This document shows positions 61,369 to 64,000 of a DNA stretch of 64,000 bases, one piece after another. This DNA comes from Lachnospiraceae bacterium YSB2008 (GTDB lineage Bacteria; Bacillota; Clostridia; Lachnospirales; Lachnospiraceae), in contig JHWR01000001.1 in the NCBI GenBank assembly GCA_000687655.1, positions 248,001 to 312,000 on the forward strand. Reading direction: 5' to 3'. Made by a program: the position numbers and the translations under genes. The stretch's first letter is position 1, and every line of letters begins with the position of its first letter. The notes beneath the pieces were generated by a model. It was given only the letters and a program-made list of their open reading frames with translations. It ran no database searches and was not told the origin of the DNA.

Positions 61369-64000
61369 TTACCTCGCTCCTTTTCTTCCTTCTTTCTTAC
61401 CGTACTTTATGTAATGCATATAGTAATCACTCATGTTATTACCAAATGCCCTACGTAAATCTCCGTATGTATTCTTGTAATAATTAACATTAAATGACTT
61501 GGATGCAACTCGTCCTTCCTTCATTCCGTAATTTACAAAATGCTTAAGTACTGCTACATCATCATTTCCAAACACCCTTCTGATATCCGGATTATTCTGA
61601 AGGTAGTAATTGAAGTCGTATACATCCTTATAATCAACTCCGCCTATCCTTGTAACATATCCAACCGGATTTGCTACGCCTGTAGTCTTATTTCTGCCTT
61701 CCTTGCTTCCGTAGTTGATATAGTGAATGTAATACTTCTCTATATCTCCTTCAAATGCAGCCCTGAGATCAGCATATGAATTCTTATATGAACGAACATC
61801 GAAGCTTGCCTTGCCCTGACGTCCTTCCTTCATTCCGTATGTCACAAAATGCTTAAGTACTGCCTGGTCATCAAGGTCAAAAGCCTTCTTGATGTCAGGA
61901 TACTTCTTGATATAGAAATTGTAGTCGTAAACCTTGCTGTAATTCACTCCGTCAAGTGTTGTTGCATATCCACTTGCTGTACTGCATGCAGCACCGGACC
62001 TTCCTTCTTTCTTTCCATACTGGATAAAATGGAGATAATACTTAACAAGGTTATTCTTAAATGCATGTCTGAGGTCGCCATATCTGTATGCATAGCCTCT
62101 GACATTAAATGTAGCGATTCCCTGACGACCTTCCTTCATTCCGTAGTTTACGAAATGCTGGAGTGTCTTGATATCGTCGTTACCGAATGCCCTCTTTATA
62201 TCTGCGTTATTATTAGAATAATAGTTGTAATCATATACAGCCGAATAATCTACACCATTCAGCTTCTTTACACTGCCGACAGGATTTGCTACGCCTGTAG
62301 CCTTACGTCCTTCCTTCTTACCATAATTGATATAATGCTTATAGTAAGATGCGAGATCTGTTCCAAATGCCTCACGAAGATCTACATTAGCATTTTTATA
62401 TGACTTAACATCAAATGTAGATTTCGCCTGACGTCCTTCCTTCATACCATAGTTTACGAAGTGCTGAAGAACCTTGTATGGATCATTTCCAAGTGCATTC
62501 TTCACATCAGGATTATTCTTAACATAGTAATTAAAATCATAAACAGCTGAATAATCAACACCTTCATATACAGTTACAGGACCGTCTGTATACATTCCAG
62601 GATCAACAACAGCCTCCCCCTTGTGTCCACTGTATATAGCCGCTGCAGCTGCAACAAGTGTTGCATTATAATCTATAGCAACCTCATTACACTGATAATC
62701 ATCAGCTGTATCTCTGTAACCACCGTTTGAAGGTCCGCCTACAAGAGCTCCAAGAAGAACATGCGCCTGCTTGGTTGTACCCTTAGGGCCGCCTGTATAG
62801 CCTGAAGCTGCTCTGTGGTGAGGATACTTAGAACTATTGGATGCAAATCCGACTACGTAGCACTGATTCTTAGGATTCTGACCGAGAAGATAGTTCATCT
62901 GACCCTCTGCCCAGCTTCTGTATGTCTTTGTGCCTGTAAGTTTATCGTACATAAGTGCTGTATACTGAAGTGAAGTATTGTATCTTGCTGAGCCCCACTC
63001 ATTTACACACTTATACTTTCCGTCTAAAGTACTTCCGCCAATACTGTTCTGCATTGTCTTAAATGCCTGTGAATTTCCGTTATAATATGCAACGGCCGGT
63101 GCAACATTATCCCATCCAAGTGGCCAATAATAATTCTTTGCCTTTCCGTCTTTATAGTAACTGTTGAATTCATTCAGGTACTGTCTGTCACCTGTAACCT
63201 TGTAAAGCATTATAGCTGCAAGGCAGTAGTCATCTTCCCAGCCTGAAGAAGCATAAAAACTTCCTGCAGATTTGTTGGTTCCTTTATTTGTTCTCTTTGC
63301 ATAATCAAAGAGCTTCTTAGCTGTATCGAGATACTTCTGTCCGCCAAAGTTCTTGTAGTGCATTGCAAGTGCTGCGGCTGAAAGGCTTACTATATCTGTT
63401 GATGGATCACTTGAGCTTGAGAAATAAGCTGTTCTGTTGCTCTGTGGCTGGTTTGAAGGATTTCCCCAATAACCGTGGTCATATCCGCCACCGCCCTGGC
63501 CTACCTGAACGCAGAAGCCATCAACTGATGTACCGTTTGCGTTTAAAACGGCACATTTTACAAAATAATCTGCAAAACGTGTTGTTATATTTCTGAGATG
63601 TCCTGTCTGACCTGCAGACTCGTAAGCATCCTTATTTGTATCGTAGCTCATGCCCAGAACGAATGCTGAATATGCAGCAGGAAGTCCGAACTTTACATGA
63701 TCACCGGCATCATGATAACCGCCTGTGAGATCAACCTTTACTGTAACTCCGTCACTTCTTCTGTACTGATACCAGTCGTATGTATGGCAGTTACTTCTCC
63801 AGCCCTTCTGAAGACTGGCTGTTGATACGTCGCCTCCGCACATATTTGCATCGTAGAAATAAAGAGATTCCTGAAGAAGCTTTGCATAATTGTATGGAAC
63901 TGCCGCCTCCACTTCATTCGCTCCGGTATTCTTAGCGTAATCTGTTATTCCTGTTACAGGTGCCATAAATGCAGTACCGACTGCAAGCATTCCTGCAAGT
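61369..64000 (-). CDS. Secreted GH9 cellulase with C-terminal surface repeats (5' end cut by window)
   Basis: At least 877 codons; the frame stays open past 64000 and the visible start of the protein (LAGMLAVGTAFMAPV) is the core of a signal peptide, so only a few residues are missing. The GH9 domain begins YNYAKLLQESLYFYDANMCG and has DLTGGYHDAGDHVKFG (catalytic base Asp pair), PHHRAASGYTGGP and CNEVAIDYNATL (catalytic acid Glu). GH9 enzymes cut beta-1,4-glucan. There is no carbohydrate-binding module or dockerin; the C-terminus is eight half-repeats. First visible gene of the four-gene operon. Confidence 0.95.
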   Translation of the reverse strand, partial: LAGMLAVGTAFMAPVTGITDYAKNTGANEVEAAVPYNYAKLLQESLYFYDANMCGGDVSTASLQKGWRSNCHTYDWYQYRRSDGVTVKVDLTGGYHDAGDHVKFGLPAAYSAFVLGMSYDTNKDAYESAGQTGHLRNITTRFADYFVKCAVLNANGTSVDGFCVQVGQGGGGYDHGYWGNPSNQPQSNRTAYFSSSSDPSTDIVSLSAAALAMHYKNFGGQKYLDTAKKLFDYAKRTNKGTNKSAGSFYASSGWEDDYCLAAIMLYKVTGDRQYLNEFNSYYKDGKAKNYYWPLGWDNVAPAVAYYNGNSQAFKTMQNSIGGSTLDGKYKCVNEWGSARYNTSLQYTALMYDKLTGTKTYRSWAEGQMNYLLGQNPKNQCYVVGFASNSSKYPHHRAASGYTGGPKGTTKQAHVLLGALVGGPSNGGYRDTADDYQCNEVAIDYNATLVAAAAAIYSGHKGEAVVDPGMYTDGPVTVYEGVDYSAVYDFNYYVKNNPDVKNALGNDPYKVLQHFVNYGMKEGRQAKSTFDVKSYKNANVDLREAFGTDLASYYKHYINYGKKEGRKATGVANPVGSVKKLNGVDYSAVYDYNYYSNNNADIKRAFGNDDIKTLQHFVNYGMKEGRQGIATFNVRGYAYRYGDLRHAFKNNLVKYYLHFIQYGKKEGRSGAACSTASGYATTLDGVNYSKVYDYNFYIKKYPDIKKAFDLDDQAVLKHFVTYGMKEGRQGKASFDVRSYKNSYADLRAAFEGDIEKYYIHYINYGSKEGRNKTTGVANPVGYVTRIGGVDYKDVYDFNYYLQNNPDIRRVFGNDDVAVLKHFVNYGMKEGRVASKSFNVNYYKNTYGDLRRAFGNNMSDYYMHYIKYGKKEGRKGAR
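61372..62580 (-). repeat. Repeat array of the GH9 protein: eight half-repeats
   Basis: Order A-B four times, the longest array here. Units of 51-52 codons, the last B shortened at the C-terminus (KEGRKGAR). The third linker segment differs (GAACSTASG in place of the usual GATG/GVANPVG). Confidence 0.9.

Noticed and set aside
54119-62580. Regular ~300-base periodicity considered as a CRISPR or minisatellite
   Set aside because: The period is that of in-frame protein repeats (two half-repeats of ~51 codons); copies diverge at the DNA level and there are no short identical repeats with unique spacers.

Overview
The window looks like a low-GC Firmicute chromosome of the Lachnospiraceae type (Coprococcus/Lachnospira/Butyrivibrio relatives). 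That placement is an inference. It rests on Gram-positive signal peptides and lipoboxes, strong AGGAGG-type ribosome binding sites, a TPP riboswitch with an intrinsic terminator, threonine/serine/aspartate-alanine rich linkers, and a large secreted GH9 cellulase. Apart from the IS30-type transposase, every gene I support lies on the minus strand, so operons read from high to low coordinates.

1-4013: a truncated sugar-1-phosphate nucleotidyltransferase/HAD phosphatase fusion, a VanZ-like membrane protein, and an IS30-family transposase bracketed by two long imperfect hairpins and a set of GGAATTTA-based repeats.

4014-35128: a surface-polysaccharide locus of about 25 genes. In transcription order it holds a Wzz-like protein with a degenerate kinase domain, an NlpC/P60 hydrolase carrying repeats, a DUF4422 transferase, LicD, a GT4-like and three GT2 transferases, a second Wzz-like protein, a Wzy-like polymerase, acyltransferases, several GT-C-like membrane proteins, a HAD phosphatase plus a UbiA enzyme of the polyprenyl-phosphate phosphoribosyltransferase type, two OpgB-like phosphoglycerol transferases, a dolichyl-phosphate-mannose-synthase-like GT2, an IspD/TarI-like cytidylyltransferase and a sugar epimerase. 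The expected product is an acylated, phosphoglycerol- or phosphopolyol-decorated wall or capsular polymer. tRNA-Gly(CCC), with its own promoter, lies just upstream.

35336-45287: an acyltransferase, an ArsC/Spx-like protein, a YoaP-type acetyltransferase, and an XRE regulator plus RhuM pair behind a promoter flanked by two CGCA(A/T)TGCG palindromes. A small graveyard follows (a DinD/BRO-like fragment and a phage PBECR nuclease-like fragment), then an RlmD-type rRNA methyltransferase, a CarD regulator, and a ThiXYZ-type thiamin-precursor ABC transporter under a TPP riboswitch. A 155-bp inverted repeat lies between thiX and thiY.

45328-53320: a lipoprotein, ThrH, an O-acetylation cassette (SGNH hydrolase, DUF4358, MBOAT, DHHW) and an LtaS-type lipoteichoic acid synthase.

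53345-64000: a compact operon encoding a GH9 cellulase, a papain-like protease, a protein with a degenerate amidase domain plus a phage-tail-type lysozyme, and a GH25 lysozyme, closed by a terminator. All four, and the NlpC/P60 protein of the polysaccharide locus, carry arrays of one repeat family: 34 half-repeats of about 51 residues, alternating in two types. I suggest that this family holds enzymes at the cell surface, with the polymer made by the neighbouring locus as candidate ligand. This is the strongest candidate for an undescribed system here.
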